Source of the DNA: Isochrysis galbana
Taxonomy: Eukaryota > Haptophyta > Isochrysidales > Isochrysidaceae
Assembly (NCBI GenBank): GCA_018136815.1
Contig: CM030939.1
Span: forward strand, 2,550,808-2,614,807
Length of the DNA stretch: 64,000 bases
Direction: 5' to 3'
Every line of letters starts with the position of its first letter. Position 1 is the first letter of the stretch. Under the pieces are notes generated by a model that was given only the letters and a program-made list of their open reading frames with translations, made no database searches and had not been told where the DNA came from. Of this stretch, positions 50,318-61,772 are shown in pieces. A program made the translations under genes and the position numbers.

Positions 50318-51111
50318 GGGGAGAGTGGGTTGAAAAAAAAACTCTTGTTGATCCGGAGGCCCACATTTTTTTATCTTCGGACCGGGAGAAGATTTCCCCT
50401 CGTCTCTCTCCCCGCTCTAATCCGAATCCGAGGCAGAGCGATGGCGACCGACCCGCCTGACAGGCCGACCTTCGCCGCGCTCCAGCGAGAGCACGGCGGC
50501 GGTCAGCCCGTCAGCCCCCCCTTGTCGATGGTTTTCGGACTAAATGGTCCGGGGACACCAGACGGCTGTCTCACCGGCGTTTCGTGCCACCTCACTCGGC
50601 CGATTTCTGCTTCACCTGCCCACGCAGCATGGCCGCCAGCCCCACCCCGCATCACTTCCAACCCCAACCTGAGGAGGATGACACCGGCTTGCCTACGCGC
50701 TCCTACGCGCAGAACCCCATCCACACTATCGGTACGCTTCCTCCCAACCCCGCAGACTCGCAGACTACCCACCCGCGCGCTCGGGAATCGTGGCGAGCAT
50801 TGCCATACAGCCGTCTTCGCGCGCTGCGCTGCCACCGCAGGACTTACTGTGCCATCCACCGAGGCGGTCGCCAAGTGCATCGCGTTCGCGGACTCGTTGA
50901 CGCCGGGGCAGCGCAGACTGTTAATATACTTCTTGGCCGTCCAGCCCGAGCCTCTTCGCACCAAGCGCGCCCGGTCGCGTTCGAAAGTTGGGCACTCCAG
51001 CCCATTCGGCCGGGTGACGTTGGCGTAGTTGTCGGCGCCACACACGGCCGACTACGGTGCAATGCGCGCGGGCATCGACTTCTGCCGCGGAGTTTTACTG
51101 GTAACTTGTAG
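50318..51111 (+). mobile_element. Repeat-borne ORF (copy B of the 9986-10200 family)
   Basis: The leader and first about 40 codons (from the ATG at about 50442) match the minus strand at 9986-10200. The open frame 50315-51028 runs on with phrases of normal composition near its end (EAVAKCIAFADSLTPGQRRL, then LIYFLAVQPEPLRTKRARSR). The protein reads MATDPPDRPTFAALQRE at its start. No known motif. A repeated leader plus ORF suggests the 5' end of a mobile element (for example LINE ORF1), but this is inference. Confidence 0.45.
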
Positions 51112-53024
51112 AACTCTTCACTCGTAACTCGCCCCTCGCTCCTTGCCGTCGCGCCCCTTTGTGGCCTGCCTCGCTCCTGTTTCGCTCCTTTGCACCTTGG
51201 GCCTTGCCCTGCCTTTGGTCCCTCCTTGCTGTCTTTCCCCCGCGCCTGCTCTCGCTCTCGTCGTAGGTGTTCGTCGCTGCGGACTTTTCCCCCGCGCGAA
51301 GCCTACCCTCTCGCCCCTTTCGGTTTACGCACGTAGATTCCCTCCTTACTTTCTACTTACTCGTTCGCGGTAACCGCCGTTCGCCGTCGGCTCTTCCGTC
51401 GCATCGTCGCTCTCTTGTCGGCTTTCTCTTCCTTGTTTCCTTCCTTCTGTGTCTTCCCCGCCCAAGTGCTACTACGTCGGACGACTCAACAGGGAAATGC
51501 ACCGGGGGGGGGGGGGGGGCGGTCCTCTCGGCATGAAGCAAAACGGCCCTTAACAGCTCGCGGCGCCGCGAGCGATCCTCGAGAAATAAAAGACTGCGCC
51601 TCGAAATACTTGCCACAAGGGTATAGGGTATTCTGGGATCCTGGGACGTCTTGAGCCACTCACTCCCTTCCCATCTCCCTCCTGTCGCCGGCCGCCCCGC
51701 CCCGCCCGTTTACTAACACTAACGCACTAACGCAAACTAGGCCCGTTTCTCTACGTTTCTCACCGCTCTCCATGGGGGGTTTGCAAAACCCCCCTCTCCC
51801 TGTCTCCGTTCTCACCCATCGTTCTCCCTGCGGCGCGTCGCCATGCGCGCGCCATGGCCTGATCTCAGGAGTCCTTTGGGGGCTCCCAGTCCCAAAGGGC
51901 CAGCCAGGCAGCTCAGGGGGCAGTGGAGGCTGGGGCTTAGCGCTCAGCCCCTAGCCCCCCCTGCCCCTCGCCCCTCCCACGCTCGCCTCGCTGGCCATGG
52001 GCGCCACCTTGAGTCCCCTGTCTGCCTGGCGACCAGGAGGGGGGGGGGGAGTCAGCTCCCGAGGGGCAGGCCCAAGTGGGCGTGGGAAGGCGAGTCCTGG
52101 CCCTCGCCCCCCAGGGGTCTAGGCCAGGCGTTGTTGAATGCTCATCCCCTGCCAAAAGGCATAGGCTGAGGTTGATTGTGCAGGCCCACCCCGGGGATGT
52201 CTGCAATGGAGTGAGGGGGGCGCGAGGCTTCCATTGACCCTCACTTGATAAAAGTAGGTTGAGATAGGCTAGTGCGAAAAGAAGTGAGTGACCGGGCTAC
52301 TCATGGTTGAGGGACCGCCTGGCCACTGGCTTTTGTAGTCCGCCGCTGCCAAGGCCGTGTCATCGGCGCATTGGGGTACCCGTATTTCAAAGCCGTACTT
52401 TTGGCGCGTTTGGCAAGAGCCTCTCCCTACTCTGTCAGTGTAAGAATTATGTGCTGCATGCCCCTCATCCCTGGATAGACTATGGCAAGAAGTCGCTCCA
52501 ATGAGCCATGATCGTCACAAAGCATCACCGCAGCTATCATCGCTCCAGCACACGATAGACGTCGCCGCTCCATTCCGGGTGCGGAGTGGGAGCAAAGCGC
52601 CCATCATCGTCAACTAGCACCTCGATCACGTACACGCACGTCACGCAGCAGCAAAAGACTGCGGCTAAATAGCACTAACATCTCTCACGGGCGCGTGCCT
52701 TGAGGCTGAGAAGAGGCATCGGGGCACAACACTATTTGCAGCCAGATTCGGTCCTGGGGTAGTTGTCAGCAGTTGCTACACAAGATAAAGAATGCCGTAA
52801 TGCGCACCTTGGAGTGGCTTGCTACAAGGCACTTGCTCGGTCGCCCATGGCGGTTCAGGGCCTGTCGCTCATCGCTTCTTCGCTGGAGTCCCTAGGGCCT
52901 AACAACTGAAAAGGTGCTTTTGCGAGCACGCTCGCGCGAAGGTTAGAACAACCATCCTCATATGCTGCGAATGGGCCACTCCTTCTCGGTTCGACGTGAC
53001 TGCCATTGCCAATGATGGAATTCC
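51112..53024. repeat. Intergenic: dispersed repeat and small LINE RT scrap
   Basis: 51112-51640 is CT-rich with no gene, and a G run lies at about 51504-51520. 51893-52050 matches 33470-33620. On the minus strand near 52360-52390 the reading QCADDTALAAAD resembles the YADD/FADD active-site phrase of LINE reverse transcriptases, in a short, otherwise broken stretch. 52500-53024 shows nothing I recognise apart from the 3' flank of the methyltransferase gene. Confidence 0.45.
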
Positions 53025-55761
53025 CTAGTCGGCATCCTCTTCCTCTCCGTCGCTCAGGCCAAGGGCCAGGAACGGGTTGATAACTGGAACCGGAGGTGGC
53101 GCCGCAATCTTAGCTGTGCCGACACGCCCGCCGCCTTCTCGCCGATTTCCCTGATGTCCTTTGCCCCAACGTTCGTTAGGCGTTGAATCCGCGCCAGTAT
53201 TTGGTCTGGGCCCGCATTCACCCGAAGCTCCAGGTGGATTCGGGAATCTCTCCTTGCGCTCTTCGTAAGGCTGATTCGGGAAGACAGGATTTTGTGCGCG
53301 GGGAGGGCAGGCAGCCGCGGCGTCGGCGGGAGTGAGAGGCGATCCTGGAGGTAGGAATACCATTTGACGATCGTCGCGTCCGGCTGTTTGTTGATCCAAA
53401 AGTTTGAAGACGACGACGCCGCGACGCTGGAGCTTGCCAACAATGCTCTGCGTCACATGGCCCGGGTGAGGGGGTTGAGTTGGGTGGTGGGGAGGGATTC
53501 CGCAGAACTGCCTCTCGGACGGCCGCTTTGGGGGGACAGGGCTCGAAAGGATTTATGTACGCATGGGGTTAGTATGCGTGGGAGAACCTTTCGACCGCTC
53601 GCCACAGGGACTTTTGGCTCGATGCATCACCTGCTGAGCGTTGCGTTCGTTCACAAGGAAGGCTGAGACACCACCGCCGGGCGATAGCATGGCGGTGAAT
53701 AGATCTGCGGTTGCTTCGTCAGAGCAGTAGCAAAGTATGTTAGACAACATGCACACTGTTGTTGTCGGAATATCCGAATCTTCGTCGGTAGTGTCTAGCG
53801 GATGTCGCTTTGTTTGGGACGTGTGACGAAGCACAGGTTCGGGCCCAGACCCATGCACGTCCCACTGGCAGAACGAAAAGGCCTTCCCAAGAGAGAGCAC
53901 GTAGGCGTCCCACGATGCCTGCATTCCATCGGATGCGGTGGATCAGCAGACAAAAGCGCGCGTACGCCCGCCTTGCAGGCTGCGTCCAGGTGGTGAGTGA
54001 TGCGACGCGGACACACCCGGACGCCCGTCCTGCTGCGGCCAAACATTCACAATAAGCGGTGTGAAGGTCCGGAAGGCACCAACAAAGAGGTGTACGCCCT
54101 TCGCACCTGAAGATCGAGAGATGCAAATTCCATCTGAGGAGGCCTGTTTGCGGCTGCCTGTGCCTCGACCTCTGCTGCGCGTGCCATCGCCTCCTCGGCG
54201 TCATCCTGAGCTTCTTGTGCTTCTGCAGCGAGTTCACGCGGAGCGCCCGCTGCGGCTGCTCGTTTCGCCGCCTTGTCCGCAGCTTGTTTCGCGTGGGCAG
54301 CGAGCTCAGACGCTTCAAAATGCCCTTGCTGTAACCATTCGTCGCGATCGGCGAGCGGTTTGCCGCCCACCGAGGACCAATAGCGCAAGAACCACTGAGC
54401 TGCCAGAAGCTCGAAACCTGGCCCACCGCCAAGGGATACTATACGCAACCTGTAGTTAGGTCGAGCGGCTATAACAGCAGCATCGTCAGCGGCCCTCTTA
54501 GCGTCGGCCGCCGCCGCCGCTGTTGCTGCTGCGGCAGCGGCCGCAGTGCGAGCGGCCCTTTGCACTTCTTCGTCCTCGTCCTCTTCATCAGCCCAGTTTG
54601 ACCCGCTGCCCGCGCTCAAAGCAGCCTGTGCCGCCTCGAACGGTGCGACCGAGCCAAGGTCAGCGTCGCCAATGTTTCGGGTGCTCGAGGCCGCCGCGAC
54701 ATTTGCTTCCGCTGCCTTCAGAGCAGCTGCCTTGGCGACTTTCTCTGCTTCGGTGGCTTTGGCAGCAAGATCTGCCGCGACTGCAGTGGCACGGTCGTCG
54801 CTCGTCTTCCCGCCAGCAGCGTCGGCTCCCGCAGGGGGTCCCATCACGCCGCCCACGACACCGGGGACGCGCCCAAGGAGGCCGGCCACAGCGCAGCGCT
54901 CGAGAAGTGCCCAACTAAGAGTAGAGGAGTCCGCGGGGGCCGGTGTGACGGGGTCTTGCGCATTTTGCGCAACAGGGTAACAAATTCGCGCGCGTGCGGC
55001 TTGGCAGAAGAATGCATCAACTCGAGATGATTCGAAACGCAAAGCCAGCAACACACCTCTCAGTGAAGCGCTGAAACGATTTCAATCGGATGTACATCCA
55101 CTGGAAACCGACCAAGCTGTACTCCTCGTCCGACCAGGTGCCAACCTACTCGTGACATCAGTACCATCAGGTGTGACAGTAGAAGCACCTCCCGACATGA
55201 GCTGTCCACTTCCCATGGCTTGAAACAGCTCACTCACGGAAGCTGCCGCTTAAGCCCTGGACGCCGCCTTCCACTCTTGCCTTCCTAGAAAGAGGATTTG
55301 GCATTGCACACTGGCACTCACCGTATGCGTTTCTCCATCAGCGGCGACTCTCTTTACGTTGCCCTTGCGTAATGTAGGCTTTTCCTCGTAGAGTGCATAG
55401 CCTTCCGCCCGCTGCGCCTCAGCCTCGGCCTCGTCTTCACTGAAACGCTCCGCGGTGATCTCGAGCATTGCACTCAGGCGAACCACCTACGCAGCATCGG
55501 TGTTCGGCGACGAGAGGTCGCAACACTGTGCGGCGGAAATCTAGGATGATGGGAGCAGGCAGCATTTGACATGCCTAGACGCACCAGACCACGTAGGAGC
55601 GCTAGCCCGGAGGCGCGCGTTTCGAAGCGATATCGTCGGAAACGGTCACAGAAATACGCGCCGTCGCTGCTATCCTCAAGCGCGTAGACCATGCCTTCGG
55701 GATCGATGCGTGTGCCACCAGGTAGGTCCTCCCCAGGCGCGAGTGTGCGGCGCCCAGCCAT
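53025..55761 (-). CDS. SAM-dependent methyltransferase-like protein, at least six exons
   Basis: The inferred exons 55761-55585, 55486-55322, 55145-55057, 54914-54107, 53918-53631 and 53447-53025 are all GT-AG and keep one frame for 649 residues. The class I methyltransferase motif I, RIVSLGGGPGFELLAAQW, lies in the fourth exon. Motif-like MEFASLDLQ comes before, and FSFCQWDVHG and MLSNILCYCSDE after, the next junction. Long Ala-rich helical insertions (AARTAAAAAAATAAA; AAHAKQAADKAAKR) flank motif I. The C-terminal part (GVVVFKLLD, then a Pro-rich tail ending GEEEDAD) completes the fold. The start is uncertain. I took the ATG at 55761; the frame stays open upstream to about 56003 through a hydrophobic stretch that lacks an ATG and may be intronic or a leader with an upstream start exon. 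The substrate is unknown. Confidence 0.7.
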
Positions 55762-55950
55762 CACTCCGAAGTTTTTGGGCGCCGAGCTGCGGCCCCTGCG
55801 CAGCTCCTGGCCCTTCTCCCACTTGTCGTGCGGACCGGGTACTGAGCGATTTGGTGGCTTCTTGCCTGCGTTGAGCGTGGGCGACGAAAGAGTTGAAAGG
55901 AAGAGTAGCGAAAGGGCAAGGAGGAAGGTAAAGGAATGAATTACAGGCAA

Positions 55951-56966
55951 GAGAAATGGCGCAGAGGCGGAGGCGAGGGAGCAAATCAGCTATTCACATT
56001 GCCGACCACAGGCTGTGCCGGGAGGGAGAGAAGTTGGGGCTTAGAGGGTGGGGTGGAGCGCTCCATGGCCGGTGCCACCTGTGAGCTGGATGGGCCCACT
56101 CGCAAGGTCTGAGAGCGACTTTGGCGGCGCGTACACATCTCGCCCGTGGTGGCCTGGCTGCGCACGCAGGTGCGGAGGAACGTACGGCATGCCGAGAGAG
56201 CGAGAAAGAGAGCGGGGAGGGGGGGGGGGGGGGGGGGGGGGGGGGAGAGAGAGAGAGAGAGAGAGAGAGCAAAATAGAGAGAGAGAGAGGGAGGGAGGGA
56301 CGGAGAGAGAGCGAGCGAGGACCTCGTGCGCCGCCTCCTCCCACGTCGCTGGTCTCTATTACTCTTCCTTCCCGCTCTTTCCAGTCGATTGGGGGAGGGG
56401 GTCGACAGTCTTCGTCTCTCAGTCCTTTCTTTCCCGCTGCTTCTCAGTCATGTACTCTAATCTCTTTCAACTCAATTTCTTTGTGGCGAGGCTGCTTCTA
56501 CTGGACTGGAGCAGGAGGGTTTACCCTCTACTGGAGGGAGTCTCAACTTGATGAAGGCCAAGAACGCGAGGAGGGAGAGATCAAGAAGCCCTCCTGCTCT
56601 CCCCTTTCTTCTTCCTCTCTTCATCCTTCCTCTTTCTCCCCCCCCCCCCACCCCCCCCCCCTCGCCGCCGGTGTCCCCCGCCCCCAAGCTCGTAGAGAGT
56701 ACGCCCCCGTCACATTCATCAATAACTGGACTTTTCTAGTAGTTCCATTGCTACCGTCTCCTCTCTCTCTGCTCTCTCTAAGTGTTTCTTCTCGTCCACT
56801 ACCACTACCGTCAGAGTTTTATTGTTATATTAGTATAACCTTAGTGCTGCGGGACCGTAGCCCTCCGACGGCAACCGAGCCCCTCCCCCGCGATGGGGGT
56901 GTGCGCGGTTGGCGCATGGCTCGTCCGGTGTATGTGGCTAGGAATGCTAGCTACTAGCTAACAAGT
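55951..56966. repeat. Intergenic: poly-G run, GA tract, LTR-like repeat
   Basis: 27 consecutive G at 56219-56245 are followed by a GA repeat (56246-56330). 56560-56966 is a repeat that also occurs in part at 63236-63490 (CAAGAAGCCCTCCTGCTCTC, then GTCACATTCATCAA), and in its 3' half at 49018-49216 and on the minus strand at 24086-24360. It is a probable LTR fragment, cut off at about 56966. Confidence 0.6.
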
Positions 56967-58125
56967 AGGGCGGTCAAACAGGGGCTTTAGTCTTTAGGGC
57001 TGGGCTGCATTTTTTGACCGTGGCGCGATGCCCAATAAAAAAGCTCCGGGGGGGGGCTACCTAGGGGTAGGGCGGTCAAACAGGGGCTTTTTAAACATAA
57101 GTAAGGGCTGGGCTGCATTTTTTGACCGTGGCGCGACGCCCAATAAAAAAGCTCCGGGGGGGGGCTACCTGACGCGACGAAAATCTTCGCCAAGAAATGG
57201 TGCGATTCGCCCCCCCTCTCTCCCCCTCCGTCACGCGCGCTCACGCTCTACCCGTAAAGAATGGGCGGTCGCGCCCGCGGGGGGATCGGTTCCTTGATAT
57301 CTAAGCTACATTCGGCATTTGATTCCCGCCCGATGCAGCGCCGTGTCGGGCTGCCGACAGTCCGACCACCCTCTGACCTACTGGCATCATTGCCCGCGCA
57401 GCCCACCCAGCTCCTCACAGCGCGCGCACGCGGCTGCCCTGGCTACCACAGACCCCGCTCCGACCATCCCGACCCGCCCCTCGCAGGATTTGTCCTCACT
57501 CGAACTCGGCATCGAGAACCAGGACTAGCTCACCAACGCGGCCGTCCATGCGTGGCTGACGAGCCTCCGCGTTGAGGCTGCCTTCGCGATCCTCCTCTCT
57601 CTGACAGTGCCAGATCCGGCGCTAATCGATGAGGTGAGACCCGTGGGCGGCCTCAGGACGGGCCACGTCGTGGCGCTCAACGCCACGGCGAGGAGGAAAG
57701 CCCAAGATCCTGCCAGAACGCATCACAGCGCATCTGGCGGGAACCCACCACCCAGAGCAGATATCATCTTCTGCCGCTGGGTGGTGGCCTTGGCAGGCGG
57801 TATTGGACATCAATCCATACTGCAAATGACGCGCGACGGCGCAACCAAAGCGCTCCAGGCACGCGGAGCTCGCGCAGCGAAGGCGCAAATCAAGGTCTTG
57901 GCAACACTTGACGCAGAAGTCAAGGAAAGCCGTAGACCGCGGAGCCGACGCGGCGTCCGTCGACCTCAGTTGGGCAGCTGAGGCAGAGAGCCTTTGGCAG
58001 TCGGCCTTTATGCCTGTAGTGAGCATCGGCGAAAGCGGCGGCGGCGCTGGGCCAAAAAGTGAGGGTGGCGGCGGCGGCGGCGCTCCCTCGGTAACGTCAG
58101 ACGTCAACATTCAAAGGGGTCTGCA
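56967..58125 (+). mobile_element. Repeat unit with disrupted ORF (copy 1; partner at 58500-58885)
   Basis: 56967-57165 contains a tandem pair of about 95 bp (phrase GGGCTGGGCTGCATTTTTTG). 57165-57530 matches 58500-58885 closely, including GCGGGGGGATCGGTTCCTT and the ATG-started CAGCGCCG. The coding-like frame continues to 57528 (stop TAG) and, in the same frame, from 57529 to 57981 (VHAWLTSLRVEAAFAILL; IIFCRWVVALAGGIGHQ). It then changes frame near 57910 (VDLSWAAEAESLWQS) and ends in a Gly-rich stretch. It is probably a decayed mobile-element ORF of unknown class. Confidence 0.45.
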
Positions 58126-58335
58126 GATGGCTGACTGCGACGAAATTTCGGCGCGAGCTAGTTCCACTAGTTCCGCGCTGGGCTTTAGTCCGCCTTTGTC
58201 GTTCTTATTGAAAACGGGTCTCAAGTCGTTTATGTCTATCCTTTTCTTAGGCTGTCTTCCCATGCCCGCTTGGGCGGTTCTCGCCGAGTCGCCGAGTCGG
58301 TTTCTTGTGCGAATAGGAGTGCTTTGCTAAGCGTG
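58126..58335 (-). mobile_element. LINE C-terminal fragment, third copy
   Basis: On the minus strand the reading GMGRQPKKRIDINDL, then LKPSAELVEL, matches the plus-strand copy at 11200-11390 at both DNA and protein level. DNA identity looks higher here than with the 2845 copy. It is truncated at both ends. Confidence 0.7.
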
Positions 58336-58500
58336 GTGTGCTTGCAAATACAGCCAAATACATATATATGTATTTGGCCTCCGGCCAAATACATTTCAAA
58401 TACATTCGAGGCCTACAACCCAGGACACGCTTCAAATACAGCCAAATACATATGTATTTGGCCTCTGGCCAAATACGGTAAATACGTGTATTTCCCATCT
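58336..58500. repeat. Palindromic CCAAATACATATNTATTTGG hairpin cluster
   Basis: Two near-identical palindromes (around 58352-58378 and 58442-58463) read CCAAATACATATATATGTA then TTTGG, and a shorter version of the same. Each is followed by GGCCTC(C/T)GGCCAAATAC. The arms can pair within and between copies. The sequence stands out as AT-rich inside GC-rich repeats. Likely a small foldback repeat; function unknown. Confidence 0.7.
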
Positions 58501-58885
58501 AGGGGGGCTACCTGACGCGACGAAAATCTTCGCCAAAAAATGGTGCGATTCGCCCCCCCCTCTCCCCCCCTCCCCCCTCCGTCACGCGCGCTCACGCTCT
58601 ACCCATAAGAATTGGCGCTCGCGCCCACGGGGGGATCGGTTCCTTTATATCTAAGCTACATTATTCGGCATTCGGCATTCAGCATTTGATTCCCGCCCGA
58701 TGCAGCGCCGTGCCGGGCTGCCGACAGTCCGACCTCACCCCCTGACCCACTGGCATCATTGCAATTGCCCGCACAGCCCACCCAGCTCCTCACAGCGCGC
58801 GCACGCGGCTACCCTGGCTACCACAGACCCCGCCCCGACCATCCCGACCCGCCCCTCGCAGGATTCGCTCCTTCAACATCAACAT
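58500..58885 (+). repeat. Second copy of the 57165-57530 repeat
   Basis: It begins GGGGGGCTACCTGACGCGAC and continues with AAAATCTTCGCC, then GGATCGGTTCCTTTATATC and an ATG-started reading. The reading is truncated soon after GACCCGCCCCTCGCAGGATT. The short insertions relative to copy 1 show independent decay. Confidence 0.75.
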
Positions 58886-58984
58886 AAATAAATGGCGAAC
58901 TAGCACCGAGCACCGAGCCCCAAACGTCAAACGTCTGACGTCTGAGACTGGCAAGAGGGTGCAACCTCAAGTTTGGTTTTTTTA

Positions 58985-59370
58985 GCAACTACCCCCATGT
59001 GGACGGTATAAAAAATATTCTTGATTCTTAAAGATGCCTACTACTTTGCTATCTATCCATCGTCCCTCGCATTGGCATTGGGGACTACCCCTGACATCGC
59101 CCTTGCCCCACCCTCACTCCTCACTCCCCTTTCGCCCCCTTGCCCCCCCCCCTCCCTCGCTTTCGTTCGGTTTCGGGGGTCGGGGGGTCGACCCATGTGC
59201 ACTACTTTGGGTCTGGCGTAGGGGGAGGGAGGGGGCGGGCCTTTTGGCTCGCAGTTGCTGGGAGGCGCTTTGGGTTGCGTCTCTTTGGGGGGGCCCAGAC
59301 CCAAACATGCGGCTTCCCCTATGGGTGGGTCGTCTGGCGTCTGGCGTCTGGGAGTCTCGCAACTAAGTTT
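58985..59370 (-). mobile_element. LINE 3'-UTR copy on minus strand
   Basis: The reverse complement aligns along its length with 3020-3328. Shared phrases are GACCCATGTGCACTACTTTG and GGGTCTGGCGT, a GACATCGCCCTTGCCCCACC block, and the tail (AAAATATTCTTGA then AGATGCCTACTAC in plus orientation). It lacks the coding part. The match shows that the 3' UTR is a conserved unit of the LINE family. Confidence 0.8.
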
Positions 59371-61772
59371 ATACTTGTTCGCCCATGGGGGGGCACGAGC
59401 CCCCCTCTCTCTCCACTCCTCCCCTGCCATGGGGGAGGATCCACCCACTCACCCACTCTCCCGGCACGCCCGATGGCTTGCGAGGAGCACACACACAGCC
59501 CACAGTCCTGCTGATCCATTCCTCTCCCCACAGGCCCGCCTGACTCGCCCGCCCTGACCCGTCGTGGCCTGCCCATCTCTCTGACCAGCCCCAGCCCCTC
59601 CTCCCCCTTGGCCATCTGGGGACCTGAAGTGGGGCCGCAGGCGCGCGCCATGGGCCCCCGCCGCTGGGAAGAGAGGAGGAAGAGGGAAGAGACAGCGAGA
59701 CAGCTCCCCCCTCCGGTGCTAACATATCTTCTTGCCCTGTTTAGGTAAAAGAAGATGGAGGGCGCCAGAGCCAGGAGGGAAGGGCCGCGGCTCGCCGCGG
59801 CCACAAGGCGCGGGACTTCTACCGTCCTCCTATTTCTCCACCACTCTCCGCATACGTCCTGACGTAGTCTTCCGGCTCGACATCGGGAGACGTCTCGATT
59901 TGCGATTTGAGTCGGGGGGGGGGGGTATTCAGACCTTCGGGCATGAATACTTCGGCATGGGCACGATCATTCTTCGTTACGTACCGTCTCCTATCTATGT
60001 CCGTCGTGGTCGCGCCAGGCGTGCTGATTCGGATTCTGCCCGGGCTCAAGTTCGGGTTTGGGTTCGCCGATTTTCGTCTCGAAAATCGAGGATTTGAGTT
60101 TGTTTTTGTTTTTACTGCCGTTACGACGCAACTTGTTCAGTGGGTGAAGTCAACTTGTTCTCAGGTTGGAACCAACTTGTTCAGGGTGGAGCCAACTTGC
60201 TGTTCAGTGGGTGGAGTCAACTTGTTCAGCCTGGAGTCAACTTGTTCAGGGGGTGGAGTCAAATTGTTCAGCTGGTGGTCTGGACCTGTTGGGTCCTAAG
60301 TCCCCTCCACGGCGCCCTGAGTCCTAAGTCCCTCCAGGCCCCTGAGTACCCCCAAGCCCCGAGTCTTCCGAGTTATGAGCTATCCTTTCGAGTCTACGAG
60401 TCCCTACGTGACCCAAACAAGCGGCATCTGCTCGCCGCGCCCTTTCCTACGCTCTCCGTCTCTCCGATTCGCGTTCCGTGCCCCTGTCCCGTCCATTTCA
60501 AATGCCCGTCATTGGCCTTCCCCGTTCTCCCAATGAGCCCGTTCCGGGCTCTCCGCCGGATGAACCGTGCGCCGCGCTAGCCGCCGGTGCGCCCTCGCGA
60601 CTCGGTTCCAAAGAGAGGAAACGAGCTGCGCTCCGCGCTCCGACAATGCCAGCAGGGGCGAGGTGGAGGTGGAGGGCGCAGGCGACGCGGTGCACCCACG
60701 CGCCCACGCAGGGACGCAGGGCTCCGTACTGCAGTACTGCATGCCCGGGGGTAAGGGGGTAACCGTGCCCAGGGAACGCAGGCGCAGGCGCGCGCCGCAC
60801 AGCGCCACCCCTGGTGCTCTGTTGTCTGTTGTGCTGGTCGACGTCGATTTCGCACGAGCGCGAAAACGTTTTTGGGTCTGTGTGTTGAATGGCGTCGAAA
60901 ATGTGCATATTTCTCATAAGATTCTGCCTAAAATACAATACGAGTATACCCGTTACCATTACCATTACCAGTAGCATACCCCTCAATCTTGACTTGGTGA
61001 ATTTTCACCCTTAGAAGTTAAAAGCCGAAATGAGTCCACTACAAAACCCGTTTTTCGGCACATACTTGTAGGGTTAAAAGCCCTGTTTGACCGTCACTGC
61101 CTCGGCGCGCCGGAACAATCGCCAGCTACCGCAGCTCCCGGCGCTCACTAGCGGCCAGCTCCGGGAGCTCGCGGGAGTCTCGGCCCTCTCGCGGGAGAGG
61201 AGTACTCGAGTACCGGAGGAAAGGGAAGAAGGGAAGGGGGAAAGCGTAGGAAGTAAAACCATCTCAGACCATTGTGGTCCCAACATCCCCCGGTTGCCGT
61301 GTGAGGGACTGACGGATGGCATCGACGAAGCAGCCGTTAGAGACGTTGGGCTCGATCTGCTAACGGACATCTCGCATCTATCTCCAGTGGGGTCTGATTA
61401 GGCAATTGGCGCCCTGAGGCCCCTCCTCTCACATCTTTCGGTCCAGGACCGAATACGAAATCGTATAAGAATCTGGTCTCTTCACTGAAGTTTCTCAGGA
61501 CGCGGCTCCATTGGTCCCATCGCGCCTGTCCAAGGTCCCCAGATCCCGCTGCTTCCCCCCCCTCCCCCCCCCCCCCCCAGTCTCTCTCGTCCCCCCCCCC
61601 CCCCTCCCCCGCCTTCCCCCGCAATCCTTTTTTCCCACTCCCACCTTCCCTCATCGCCCCTGCCCCCCCCCACCCCCCACCCCCCCCACCCCCCACCCCC
61701 CCACCCTTCCTCTCCTCTCGCTCACTCGCTCCCTCGATCGATCCCTCCCACCCCTACTCATACCGCCCCCAC
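59371..61772. repeat. Intergenic: dispersed repeats, AACTTGTTCAG minisatellite, CT tracts
   Basis: 59370-59465 matches 37925-38000 in inverted orientation. The GGGACTTCTACCGTCC motif lies at 59813. 60125-60285 holds about six diverged copies of a 20-25 bp unit (core GGAGTCAACTTGTTCAG). 60580-61440 has open frames without recognisable motifs. 61550-61735 is C-rich. No gene is supported. Confidence 0.5.
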
